Shown piece after piece: positions 1 to 7,469 of a DNA stretch of 64,000 nucleotides. The stretch is taken from NCBI GenBank assembly GCA_030647205.1, contig JAUSJO010000005.1, positions 62,001 through 126,000 on the forward strand, in the 5' to 3' direction. A model generated the notes under the pieces. The model was not told the DNA's origin, did not search any database, and worked only from the letters and a program-made list of their open reading frames with translations. The DNA is from a bacterium. GTDB taxonomy: Bacteria; Patescibacteria; CPR2; UBA1875; JAJYID01. Positions within the stretch are counted from its first letter, which is position 1, and each line of letters begins with the position of its first letter. The translations under genes and the position numbers were made by a program.

Positions 1-456
1 GATACAGATGTGCCGGATTTTCTGAAAGGTAAAATCGAGGTTAAAGGTGGTGATATCTTGGATAAAGACGGCAAGAAAATTGGCAATCATGAAGGAGTGC
101 CATTTTATACAATTGGCCAGCGAAAGGGCCTCGGAGGAGGATTTGAGGTACCGATGTATGTGATCGGTGTTGATGTGACTAAAAATACAGTTACAGTTGG
201 CAAAGAGGAGGATTTATACGAAAAAGAAGCGGCTTTTGATGAAGAAGTCTGGATTTCGGGTGAGCTGCCGATTGGCAAGAAATTAACTGCAGTGATTCGC
301 TACAATATGGAAGAAAAGGAAATCGCCAACTTAGAAAAATTAGATGGAAAATACAAAGCCATTTTTAAAGATAATGTTCGGGCGGTAACGCCGGGGCAGT
401 CGATAGTTTTCTACGCAGACAATGAGTGCTTAGGCGGGGGTATTATAACTAAATAA
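1..456 (+). CDS. mnmA: tRNA-specific 2-thiouridylase MnmA, C-terminal part
   Basis: MnmA thiolates U34 of tRNA-Lys, -Glu and -Gln using ATP and a sulfur relay. Only the last 152 residues lie in the window; the gene starts upstream. The segment has the family's central linker GVPFYTIGQRKGLG and the C-terminal beta-barrel signature VTPGQSIVFY, and it ends normally at GGGIITK. The catalytic N-terminal PP-loop and cysteines are outside the window and cannot be judged. No close downstream partner: a promoter for the next gene begins three bases after the stop. Confidence 0.93.
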   Translation, partial: DTDVPDFLKGKIEVKGGDILDKDGKKIGNHEGVPFYTIGQRKGLGGGFEVPMYVIGVDVTKNTVTVGKEEDLYEKEAAFDEEVWISGELPIGKKLTAVIRYNMEEKEIANLEKLDGKYKAIFKDNVRAVTPGQSIVFYADNECLGGGIITK

Positions 457-458
457 GC

Positions 459-487
459 TTGACTGAGCTGACGTTGTGTGATATCAT
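459..487 (+). promoter_or_regulatory. sigma-70-type promoter for the gene at 537
   Basis: TTGACT at 459-464, a 17-base spacer, and TATCAT at 482-487. It begins right behind the mnmA stop and leaves a leader of about 40 bases before the Shine-Dalgarno of the next gene. Confidence 0.6.
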
Positions 488-536
488 TCGTGTCCTTTCG
501 ACATAACTTGCACATCTTCTAAAGGTGGTGATGAAA

Positions 537-821
537 ATGACAGAGGAAGCACTAACAGAGGAAGAGACGCAAGAAGTAGAAGAGCTCTTCGAAAAAGATA
601 CATTAGTTGACGACCCCCATCGAGAGTCCATCAAGTTGGCAACAATTGAACTGGTGAAGATGGCAAAAGATAATATCGCACTTGGTGATCTTGCCAAGAC
701 GTCTCAACAGCTTCTCAAGAACTTTCGTTTTGAGAACTTGTCTGGGAAGATTGATATCAATCATTATCTACAAACGGTGTGGGGGAGGAGTAACAATGGT
801 GGAGCAAGCAAGAATAAATAA
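537..821 (+). CDS. hypothetical acidic small protein (94 aa)
   Basis: I do not recognise this protein. The N-terminus is very acidic (a run of E and T residues), followed by a probable helical segment containing KLATIELVKMAK; there is no membrane segment or signal peptide. The start at 537 is preferred because AGGTGG (523-528) sits eight bases upstream; an in-frame ATG at 531 and GTGs at 525 and 528 are too close to it. The gene has its own promoter and is closed by a strong hairpin at 831-877, so it is probably monocistronic. Confidence 0.6.
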   Translation: MTEEALTEEETQEVEELFEKDTLVDDPHRESIKLATIELVKMAKDNIALGDLAKTSQQLLKNFRFENLSGKIDINHYLQTVWGRSNNGGASKNK

Positions 822-830
822 GTCGAAAGA

Positions 831-877
831 AAGGGCATTTGAAATTGAGGTGGTATATCTCAAAGACAAATGCCCTT
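831..877 (+). terminator. long two-part hairpin after the 537 gene
   Basis: Outer arms AAGGGCATTTG and CAAATGCCCTT pair perfectly over 11 bp, with an inner 5-bp stem TTGAG/CTCAA. No clear T-run follows, so it may be a transcript-end stabiliser or processed structure rather than a classical intrinsic terminator. Confidence 0.55.
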
Positions 878-886
878 AACCTATGC

Positions 887-916
887 TTGACAATTTTCTT
901 AAATTCGTGCTAAAAT
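887..916 (+). promoter_or_regulatory. sigma-70-type promoter for the gene at 974
   Basis: TTGACA (887-892), an 18-base spacer ending in TGC, and TAAAAT (911-916). It has both a consensus -35 and an extended -10, and is the clearest promoter at this end of the window. Confidence 0.7.
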
Positions 917-973
917 GCGGGTCCTTTTAGGAGTTTTTAAAAAAACGAATTCACCCCGGAGGAGGTGAGAACC

Positions 974-1294
974 TTGGATAACACTGTTGCAATAAAACCG
1001 AAAAAGGCAGTTGATAAGTTCTTCAGTACTAATGAGATAGACCACTATCGTATAGTGGAAATGAAAAAGCGTGTTGTGGAGTTTATCTCCGTCTGCAGAC
1101 AGGCAGGGGAGTTAGTCAACAGGGAGCCGAACAGAAAAGCGGAAGTTGTGTCTCACATGGAAACACAAAGAGACAGGTTGTTGCATGATTACTATGGAAA
1201 CAACGGAAACGGAGAAAAAGCGCAAGTGAAAGAGTTTCTAAACCAAGTCATCAACAATCGTGGGAGGCTATATGAGATACGGCGAGGCAAATAA
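974..1294 (+). CDS. hypothetical protein (106 aa)
   Basis: Unrecognised soluble protein, rich in Lys, Arg and Glu, predicted mostly helical; no signal peptide or membrane span. The TTG at 974 is chosen as start because the near-perfect Shine-Dalgarno AGGAGGTGA (960-968) lies five bases before it; the in-frame GTG at 965 overlaps that Shine-Dalgarno. The gene has its own promoter and a likely terminator behind it. Confidence 0.6.
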   Translation: MDNTVAIKPKKAVDKFFSTNEIDHYRIVEMKKRVVEFISVCRQAGELVNREPNRKAEVVSHMETQRDRLLHDYYGNNGNGEKAQVKEFLNQVINNRGRLYEIRRGK

Positions 1295-1305
1295 CTCCAA
1301 AAAGT

Positions 1306-1353
1306 AGGGGCGTCTAAGGTGGTCGTAAAGACTCATCGCGGGTGCCCTTTCTT
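1306..1353 (+). terminator. probable intrinsic terminator
   Basis: AGGGGC (1306) can pair with GTGCCCT (1342-1348) around a long loop; the right arm is followed by TTCTTTTT. The stem has a bulge, so confidence is moderate. Confidence 0.4.
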
Positions 1354-1360
1354 TTTATAC

Positions 1361-1589
1361 TTGATTCTTATGGCAATTTTGATAAAATATTACTTGGCAA
1401 ATTTGAAAAAAGTCGCAATCCGTGGCTTTTTATATTTGAGCACATCGTTTCTGATAAGAAACAGAATGACGATAAATCGTTAGACAACTAGAAAAGGGTT
1501 AGTGACGACTAGCCTAAGGAGGGCAAAGGTGGCAAGTAAGTCACCTTGTTCTTTTATAAGGGCATTTTTTATAGTAAAATAAGCAGGTA
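1361..1589 (+). promoter_or_regulatory. alaS promoter and structured leader with possible leader peptide
   Basis: A promoter (TTGATT 1361-1366, 16-base spacer, TAAAAT 1383-1388) precedes a leader of about 195 bases. Near its end lies AGGAGGG (1517-1523) followed by GTG at 1529, opening a 17-codon reading frame (1529-1582) that stops 7 bases before the alaS ATG. The start of that frame lies in a hairpin, AAGGTG (1526-1531) with CACCTT (1542-1547), followed by a T-rich run. This could be an attenuator or a translationally coupled leader. A second promoter, TTGTTC (1546) / TATAGT (1570), could bypass it. It does not fit the T-box consensus well. Confidence 0.4.
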
Positions 1590-3395
1590 ATGACATCAAA
1601 CGAGTTGCGGCAAAAATTTCTAGATTTCTTTGAGGAAAAGGGGCATAAGGTTATCCCTTCAGCTTCGCTCGTGCCCGAAAACGACCCCTCGGTACTATTT
1701 ACAACTGCCGGCATGCATCCTCTGGTTCCTTATATAATGGGAGAAGCGCATCCTAAGGGTAAGAGATTAACCGATTCACAGAAGTGCATCCGAACAGATG
1801 ATATCGAAGAAGTTGGTGACAAAGTTCATCACACTTTCTTTGAAATGCTCGGAAACTGGTCATTCGGCGATTATTTCAAAGAAGATGCCATAAAATATAG
1901 CTATGAATTTTTAACAGATAAAAAATGGCTTGGAATAGATAAAGAAAAATTAGCGGTCACAGTTTTTGAAGGTGACAAAGATGCGCCATTTGACGAAGAA
2001 TCATATAATATCTGGGTTTCCCTTGGGATTTCAAAAGGAAGAATTGCAAAGTTAGGCAAGAAAGACAACTGGTGGGGTCCAGCCGGTGAAACCGGTCCAT
2101 GCGGATCTGACACGGAGATGTTTTACTGGTCAGGTAAAGAAAAAGCACCCGAGAAGTTTGATCCTGAAGATGAGCGCTGGGTTGAGATTTGGAATGATGT
2201 TTTCATGCAGTACAACAAAAAAGCCGATGGTACCTTTGAGCCATTGAAACAGAAAAATGTTGATACGGGTATGGGCTTAGAAAGAACATTAGCGGTGCTA
2301 AATGGGGTAGATGATGACTACCAGACCGATTTGTTTCTGCCGATAACTCAGAAAGTTGAAGAAATATCAGGCAAGAAGTATGAGGAGAATAAAAAAGAAT
2401 TTTGTATAATCGCTGATCACTTGCGGGCGGCAGTTTTTGCCATTGATGACGGGGTTGTGCCTTCAAATAAGCAAGCTGGTTACATTATCCGCCGCTTAAT
2501 TCGCCGCGCTATTGTAAAAGGGCATCAGCTGGGAATAAATGAAAACTTTACAGTCGACTTTGTAGATATTGTGGCAAAAATTTACGAAGGCGTTTACAAG
2601 TTAGATACAGATACAGTTAAAAAAGAACTGCAATCCGAGGAAGAAAAGTTTAGAAAGACACTGAAATTAGGATTAAGGATGTTTGAAAAAACCATTGGTG
2701 ACGCTGTCGGTTTTGGCGTGGTTGGATCGGCGGTTGTTGGTGAAGAACCAAAGATAACAGGCAAGGAATCTTTTGACTTATATCAAACTTATGGTTTTCC
2801 GCTCGAGTTAACTAAAGAAATTGCTACTGAAAAGGGATTAAAGATAGACGAAAAGGGATTTGAAGAAGAATTCAAAAAGCATCAGGAGCTTTCACGGACG
2901 GCTTCTGCAGGGATGTTTAAAGGAGGCTTGGCTGACAACTCTGAGGCAAGTACAAAGTATCATACCGCAGCACACCTTCTCTTGGCTGGCCTGCAGGATG
3001 TCTTGGGGGATCATGTGCATCAGAGAGGTTCGAATATCACTCCAGAGAGATTGCGGCTCGACTTCTCTCATCCCGATAAACTTACTGATGAAGAGAGAAA
3101 AGCGGTAGAGGATTGGGTAAATGACAAGATAGAGAAGAAGCTAGAAGTTCACCTTGATGAATGTGATCCGAAGACAGCAAAAAGCAAGGGCGCAGAGGGC
3201 GAATTTATCGAAAAATATGGAGATAGGGTCAAGGTATATAGCATAGGCGGGGATTTAGATTCAAAAGATGCTATATCAAAGGAGATTTGCGGTGGGCCTC
3301 ATATAAAAAATACTTCGGAGCTCGGCCACTTCAGAATCAAGAACGAAACATCGAGTTCCAAGGGCGTGAGAAGAATAAAGGCAGTATTGGAGTAA
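1590..3395 (+). CDS. alaS: alanine--tRNA ligase, short form without C-Ala domain
   Basis: AlaRS charges tRNA-Ala with alanine. At 601 residues the protein contains the class II catalytic core (N-terminal part, with the family start NELRQKFLDFFEEKGH), the tRNA-recognition domain and the editing domain with HTAAH and CGGPH zinc ligands. The usual bacterial enzyme is about 870 residues; the C-terminal oligomerisation/C-Ala domain is missing. The chain ends naturally in an unbroken frame, so this is a short form rather than a decayed gene. Its own Shine-Dalgarno is weak. It is followed two bases later by the CYTH gene, probably in one transcript. Confidence 0.96.
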   Translation: MTSNELRQKFLDFFEEKGHKVIPSASLVPENDPSVLFTTAGMHPLVPYIMGEAHPKGKRLTDSQKCIRTDDIEEVGDKVHHTFFEMLGNWSFGDYFKEDAIKYSYEFLTDKKWLGIDKEKLAVTVFEGDKDAPFDEESYNIWVSLGISKGRIAKLGKKDNWWGPAGETGPCGSDTEMFYWSGKEKAPEKFDPEDERWVEIWNDVFMQYNKKADGTFEPLKQKNVDTGMGLERTLAVLNGVDDDYQTDLFLPITQKVEEISGKKYEENKKEFCIIADHLRAAVFAIDDGVVPSNKQAGYIIRRLIRRAIVKGHQLGINENFTVDFVDIVAKIYEGVYKLDTDTVKKELQSEEEKFRKTLKLGLRMFEKTIGDAVGFGVVGSAVVGEEPKITGKESFDLYQTYGFPLELTKEIATEKGLKIDEKGFEEEFKKHQELSRTASAGMFKGGLADNSEASTKYHTAAHLLLAGLQDVLGDHVHQRGSNITPERLRLDFSHPDKLTDEERKAVEDWVNDKIEKKLEVHLDECDPKTAKSKGAEGEFIEKYGDRVKVYSIGGDLDSKDAISKEICGGPHIKNTSELGHFRIKNETSSSKGVRRIKAVLE

Positions 3396-3397
3396 AA

Positions 3398-3922
3398 ATG
3401 GCACAGGAATATGAAACACAAGTTCTAGATATCAATGTTCAGGAAATTGAGAGAAAAATTCGAGCACTAGGTGCCAAGGAAGAGTCTGAAATATTACAAA
3501 AAAGATGGGTTTACTATATTGACGAGGCCAGCTGGATCCGTTTGCGCCAAGTTGGTGAAAAGGCGATGGTTTGCTACAAAAACAGACCCGATGCAAAGAT
3601 TTCAGGTACAGAAGAAATTGAAATAGAGGTAAGCGACTTTGAAGAGGCTGCAAAGATGCTTTCAAAGTTAGGCTTCTACACGGATAAATATTATCAAGAA
3701 AACAAAAGAAGGTTATTTTTGATTGATGGAGTAGAAGTGAGCATTGATACCTGGCCTCAGATACCGCCTTATCTAGAGATAGAGGCCGAAAGTGAAGAAA
3801 AGGTAAACGAAATCTTAAAGAAACTTGGTTTGGAAGGTAAAGACGTCGGTCACTTGGGTACCAATAAGATTTATCATAAATATGACATTGATCTTCATTC
3901 CATAAAAGAGCTGACTTTTTAG
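3398..3922 (+). CDS. CYTH domain protein (class IV adenylate cyclase / thiamine triphosphatase-like)
   Basis: 174 residues spanning one CYTH triphosphate-tunnel barrel: N-terminal strand with E-x-E-like YETQVLD, basic residues in WIRLRQVGEKAMVCYKN, acidic EIEIEV, and the late YLEIEAES strand. Family members hydrolyse or cyclise nucleoside or organic triphosphates with metal; the substrate cannot be told here. The canonical N-terminal ExExK is only partly kept. ATG at 3398 is used since it directly follows the alaS stop. A bidirectional terminator follows. Confidence 0.8.
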   Translation: MAQEYETQVLDINVQEIERKIRALGAKEESEILQKRWVYYIDEASWIRLRQVGEKAMVCYKNRPDAKISGTEEIEIEVSDFEEAAKMLSKLGFYTDKYYQENKRRLFLIDGVEVSIDTWPQIPPYLEIEAESEEKVNEILKKLGLEGKDVGHLGTNKIYHKYDIDLHSIKELTF

Positions 3923-3942
3923 TGAAACGAAAGATACAAGAA

Positions 3943-3972
3943 AAAGCCGGGCGTAAACGCCCGGCTTTGGTT
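3943..3972. terminator. bidirectional intrinsic terminator
   Basis: AAAGCCGGGCG, a TAAA loop and CGCCCGGCTTT form a perfect 11-bp stem between two convergent genes. T-rich sequence follows on the plus strand and A/T-rich sequence on the other. Confidence 0.9.
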
Positions 3973-3980
3973 TTAAGGTA

Positions 3981-4508
3981 CTAACTGAAAATAGCTTTCA
4001 CTATTTCCTTTGGTTTTTCCATGGCTCCGATCCCTCTGTCGCCGCAGGCAAGGATTGCATGTCGTGGCATGATAACCTTCAGATTTGGCAGAATCTTTAA
4101 GGATTCCAGATTTCTCTGAAGGATTGGGTTTTCCCACATTTTGGTATTCATCGCCGGAGCGATAAAAATGGGAGTTTCTGCTGGGATAGCTGCCAAAACG
4201 GTAGTGGCAAGATCATCAGCGATGCCGTTTGCCATTTTGCCGATGAAGTTGTAGGTTGCCGGAGCAACCAGTACCAGGTCGGCCCATTTCGCAAGTTCGA
4301 TATGTTCAATGTCAGATTTTTCTGACCCAAACATTTCTGTCTGCGTGGGATGGCCGGAAAGGGCAGAGAATGTGAGCGGGGCGACGAACTGAGTTGCCCC
4401 GCGGGTCATTACGACCCGCACATCATGTCCCTTTGCTTTTATCCTCCCGACAACTTCACACGATTTATATACGGCGATTCCGCCCGTTACGACAAGTAGC
4501 ACATTCAT
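3981..4508 (-). CDS. coaC: phosphopantothenoylcysteine decarboxylase (CoaC)
   Basis: FMN-dependent decarboxylation of 4'-phosphopantothenoylcysteine to phosphopantetheine, third step of CoA synthesis from pantothenate. The 175-residue flavoprotein has the family start LLVVTGGIAVYKS, the substrate/flavin motif APAMNTKMWENP and a cysteine near the end in LACGDRGIGAM, typical of the substrate lid. In most bacteria CoaC is fused to CoaB as Dfp; here it is a separate gene whose start lies 44 bases inside the end of coaB, the reverse of the order in the fused protein. Confidence 0.93.
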   Translation of the reverse strand: MNVLLVVTGGIAVYKSCEVVGRIKAKGHDVRVVMTRGATQFVAPLTFSALSGHPTQTEMFGSEKSDIEHIELAKWADLVLVAPATYNFIGKMANGIADDLATTVLAAIPAETPIFIAPAMNTKMWENPILQRNLESLKILPNLKVIMPRHAILACGDRGIGAMEKPKEIVKAIFS

Positions 4509-5247
4509 TTTCCTCCCTCCTTTTTAACTCCCAGTCGATTACATTAAATACTCTCGATGCCAGCAGTTTGCGCTTATCCACGATCTTCATTTCATCAGAT
4601 CCCAGGATAATCGCCGGCGGGATGCCGTTTTGTGATCCATGCAGGTCATTTGCGACAATCAGGTCGGCGCCTGAAGCAACCCGGCTCTTTTCTGCGATGT
4701 CAATCAGCTCTTCGTAGGTTCTATCCACCTCGAGCTTGAACTTTACAAGGAAGACATCGGGATCCCATTTCTTTACAAAATCAACGATTTTTTCTGTCCG
4801 TTCCATAGTGACGGTCAGCTCGGGCAGATCTGACTTGATCTTGCCGGGGATATTATCTACTTCTTTGAAAAGCCGCATTCCCGGAGCGAGATTCAGGCCA
4901 CTGTCTTTTACCTCGACGAGCTGCTTGACATTATGTCCATAGTCGGAGACTGCGGCGGAGTGGATGACAATGTCATATCTTCCGGAAGAAATCTCCTCTT
5001 CCATTGCCTTCTTCAGGCCGTCAAATGTGGTGTAGGGTCGGGCTGACAGGTTGATAACCCTTCTTGCATAGTTGATTCTCGGGTTATACAGAAGGGTCGT
5101 TTCAGCACCCATCTCAGCGAAGTGCTTTGCCATCTTGATGCCGGTATTGCCGGTGAAAATGTTTGTCATTACTCGCACATCATCTATTTTTGTCCATGTG
5201 CTACCCGCAGTGATGAGCACTCTCTTTTTCGTTATGCTTGCTCTCAT
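4465..5247 (-). CDS. coaB: phosphopantothenate--cysteine ligase (CoaB)
   Basis: Joins cysteine to phosphopantothenate with nucleotide triphosphate, the second step of CoA synthesis. Features: LITAGSTWTKIDDVR at the start with the GxT nucleotide loop, HSAAVSDY, and the dimer/substrate region DVFLVKFKLEVD followed by ADLIVANDL. Length 260 residues fits a stand-alone CoaB. It overlaps the transglutaminase-like gene upstream (47 bases) and coaC downstream (44 bases), which suggests strong translational coupling. Shine-Dalgarno AAAGGAG supports the start. Confidence 0.92.
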   Translation of the reverse strand: MRASITKKRVLITAGSTWTKIDDVRVMTNIFTGNTGIKMAKHFAEMGAETTLLYNPRINYARRVINLSARPYTTFDGLKKAMEEEISSGRYDIVIHSAAVSDYGHNVKQLVEVKDSGLNLAPGMRLFKEVDNIPGKIKSDLPELTVTMERTEKIVDFVKKWDPDVFLVKFKLEVDRTYEELIDIAEKSRVASGADLIVANDLHGSQNGIPPAIILGSDEMKIVDKRKLLASRVFNVIDWELKRREENECATCRNGRNRRI

Positions 5248-5869
5248 GGCTTCTCCTTTCTTGCATGTTATCGATATGCGTGTTGATTCTCTCGAGAACT
5301 TCCGGGGTTATAAATCTCGGCTTAATCTCGAGTTTTTTGTCGATGTTCGCCGACATTTTGCCTTCAGAGATGACAAAGTTGGGTGATTTCTTATAATTCG
5401 TTTTGCCATCCCATGGATACGCCCGGTTGTCGAGCGGATCATGCGGCACGTCACCTTCCAGTGTTCGGTCTCTTGTAGCATCAGTGGCAATCCATTCTCC
5501 ATTTAGATACACATATGCGAATATGTGAGTTGTAACCGGAGAGATCTTCTCGTAGAAGTCAGGACTGCTTACGTCAAGGAGGGCACTTTTTCGGATCTTC
5601 ATGGTGCCATAGGCCGCGGGAATTCCCGCGGCTCTAAGAATTGCTATCTGGAGGTTTGCTTTGTTGGTACACATACCATATCGCTTATCTAACGTTTCTG
5701 AAGCTTTTACGTTCCAGAAATCGAAGCGATAGGGAACATAGGAGATGAATTTCCAGACATTGACTGCTGTTTTTGTTTCATCCTTTCCCTCGAGCTCTCT
5801 GGCTTTTGCCTTGATCTCAGGGTTTTGGCAGTCGCAATATCTGGTCTTTTCAAGATATTCCGACAACAT
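5201..5869 (-). CDS. transglutaminase-like cysteine protease-fold protein
   Basis: 222-residue soluble protein with a transglutaminase-like core: nucleophile Cys67 in YGMCTNKANLQIAILRA, followed by AGIPAAY, His115 in THIFAYVYLNGEWIATD, and Asp130. These match the Cys-His-Asp triad, so an active peptidase or amidase is plausible; there is no signal peptide. It sits between coaD and coaB in the CoA operon with overlaps on both sides, so a role linked to CoA or pantetheine is possible but is only inferred from position. AGGAGG precedes the start. Confidence 0.75.
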   Translation of the reverse strand: MLSEYLEKTRYCDCQNPEIKAKARELEGKDETKTAVNVWKFISYVPYRFDFWNVKASETLDKRYGMCTNKANLQIAILRAAGIPAAYGTMKIRKSALLDVSSPDFYEKISPVTTHIFAYVYLNGEWIATDATRDRTLEGDVPHDPLDNRAYPWDGKTNYKKSPNFVISEGKMSANIDKKLEIKPRFITPEVLERINTHIDNMQERRSHESKHNEKESAHHCG

Positions 5870-6356
5870 AGTTGTCCTCCTCTCCTTTCAGGTATTCGAT
5901 TACACTTCTTGGTACATACCTCTTCAGGTCCAGCCCTTTTTCGAGGAGGAATCTGACGGATGTAGAGCTTACATGTATATGATCCTGTTTTGGCGGGATA
6001 AAGATATTTGCGATATTTTCGTCCAGCGCCTGGTTGTTGAAGTGCAGGAATAGTTCGGTCTCGAAGTCAGTGTTTAACCGTACCCCTCTGATCATAGCTG
6101 TTGCTCCGTGCTTTCTTGCTACGTTGACCGCCAAATCTTCAGAGGCGACTACTTTGACATTTTTGATCCCATACTCTTTGACTGCAGTTTCGATCATTTT
6201 CACCCTTTGCTCAGTTTGGAACATTGGTTGCTTATCGGGATTGACCAGAATCGCAACGCATACTTCCGAAAAGAGTTTGGAAACGGTTTCAATAACGTCC
6301 ATGTGTCCCAAGGTGATGGGATCAAATGTCCCCGGGTATAGAGCTGTGGTATTCAT
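5850..6356 (-). CDS. coaD: pantetheine-phosphate adenylyltransferase (CoaD)
   Basis: Transfers AMP from ATP to 4'-phosphopantetheine, making dephospho-CoA. The 168-residue protein has the nucleotidyltransferase start ALYPGTFDPITLGH (H/TxGH motif at residues 15-18), the RGVR substrate loop, and the second ATP motif as HVSSTSVR, slightly changed from ISSTxVR. The start is supported by AAAGGAGG. It overlaps coaE by 35 bases and the downstream gene by 20. Confidence 0.95.
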   Translation of the reverse strand: MNTTALYPGTFDPITLGHMDVIETVSKLFSEVCVAILVNPDKQPMFQTEQRVKMIETAVKEYGIKNVKVVASEDLAVNVARKHGATAMIRGVRLNTDFETELFLHFNNQALDENIANIFIPPKQDHIHVSSTSVRFLLEKGLDLKRYVPRSVIEYLKGEEDNYVVGIS

Positions 6357-6942
6357 CGTTTTCCTCCTTTATCTTGTTATATAGCTCCATTACGCTTTCT
6401 CTCATTTCGGCTAAACTGCCGTCTGTTCGGATAATGTAGTTCGAGTGTCTTTCCTTGTAACCAATGTCAAACTGATTGTTCAGCCGGTTTATGATTTTTT
6501 CATCTGTATAACCCCTCTTGCGTAGACGGTTTTTTTGTTTTTCTTCGTCGCAGGTGACACAAATTATTTTATCGAAACGACCCTGGCTTTGTGTTTCAAA
6601 GATAATGGCGGATTCAATAATGAAAATGCCATGTTCTTTGCGGGTGATAAGCTCCTCAGTTTTTTCCCAGACGAGAGGATGAACGATCGATTCCATTTGC
6701 CTAAGTAGGCGTTTGTTTTTGAAAACAATTTTTCCGAGCGTTCTCCTGTCGAGTTTACCGTTAACAGTGACTCTTGGACCGAAAACTTGACGGAGCTTTC
6801 TCGTTATCTCGGGGCTTTCCATAACTTCATGAGCCAACTTGTCCATTTCGACAGTTACTATATCCTCAATTTCTTTGAAGAAAGATAGCGCTGTGCTTTT
6901 GCCGCAACCCATGTTGCCGGTTAGTCCGTAAACTGCTTTCAT
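6322..6942 (-). CDS. coaE: dephospho-CoA kinase (CoaE)
   Basis: Phosphorylates the 3' hydroxyl of dephospho-CoA, the last step of CoA synthesis. It has the P-loop GNMGCGKST near the N-terminus, the EMDKLAHEV segment, the family motif VHPLVWE, and a lid region with RLRKRGYTDEKI. 206 residues is the normal length. A GAAAGGAGG Shine-Dalgarno precedes the ATG. Second gene of the minus-strand CoA operon. Confidence 0.94.
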   Translation of the reverse strand: MKAVYGLTGNMGCGKSTALSFFKEIEDIVTVEMDKLAHEVMESPEITRKLRQVFGPRVTVNGKLDRRTLGKIVFKNKRLLRQMESIVHPLVWEKTEELITRKEHGIFIIESAIIFETQSQGRFDKIICVTCDEEKQKNRLRKRGYTDEKIINRLNNQFDIGYKERHSNYIIRTDGSLAEMRESVMELYNKIKEENDEYHSSIPGDI

Positions 6943-6957
6943 CTTTTCCTCCTTTCT

Positions 6958-7356
6958 CTAGAAAAGGAATCTGGCAATCAGCCACAAGAGGAAGAAGTGC
7001 ATAGTGTTATCAACAACTGTGTAAACTATGCAGGAGAAACTGAGGTCAATTTCTCGGTATTTTTCCTTGCTTGTGTAGGCTGTTACGAAGTTTCTTCCCT
7101 TGATCATGTCCAGCCATTTTGACGCCAGACTCCATCTGTCGATAGGGTAGTGGCTCAAAAAAACCAGGGCGAAGATCAGGATGTTGAACTTCCAAAGAAA
7201 AGTCATAACTGTGATCGTATAGACTGCTGAATGAAAAGCGCATATAAGCGCGCCGTTCAATCCTTTTTCGCCTTTAGCGAGAGCCATCTTCTTTGTCTGA
7301 AACATGTAATCGCCGAAAAGATGACCCAAGATCAGGCGGATATAGATATCTTCCAT
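6958..7356 (-). CDS. DUF3307 family membrane protein
   Basis: 132 residues with about four hydrophobic helices. The N-terminal LILGHLFGDYMFQTKKMA and the later FHSAVYTITV match the conserved pattern of the DUF3307 family, whose function is unknown. It is the first gene of the CoA operon (15 bases before coaE), so it may be co-expressed with CoA synthesis for that reason only. Good Shine-Dalgarno AAAGGAG. Confidence 0.75.
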   Translation of the reverse strand: MEDIYIRLILGHLFGDYMFQTKKMALAKGEKGLNGALICAFHSAVYTITVMTFLWKFNILIFALVFLSHYPIDRWSLASKWLDMIKGRNFVTAYTSKEKYREIDLSFSCIVYTVVDNTMHFFLLWLIARFLF

Positions 7357-7412
7357 GGTTTTCTCCTTTCTTTATTTAGTTGTCAAAGTTCATAGGAACA
7401 TTATCTTTCTTA

Positions 7413-7441
7413 TTGCATATATGTACAATCTGTCGTACAAT
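7413..7441 (+). promoter_or_regulatory. promoter with direct repeat before the TrmB-like gene
   Basis: TTGCAT (7413-7418), a 17-base spacer, and TACAAT (7436-7441). The heptamer GTACAAT occurs twice 12 bases apart (7423-7429 and 7435-7441); the first copy lies between -35 and -10, so the regulator downstream could bind it. This is inferred from position only. Confidence 0.5.
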
Positions 7442-7469
7442 AGCGACAACACTTTAAAAAGAGGTTACA

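Noticed and set aside
682..879. Open frame overlapping the 537 gene and the hairpin
   Set aside because: Runs through the hairpin arms, has no Shine-Dalgarno and no promoter of its own.
1500..1560. T-box riboswitch before alaS
   Set aside because: AAGGTGGCA is only partly like the T-box sequence, and the bulge bases do not fit the tRNA-Ala end; no specifier stem could be found by eye.
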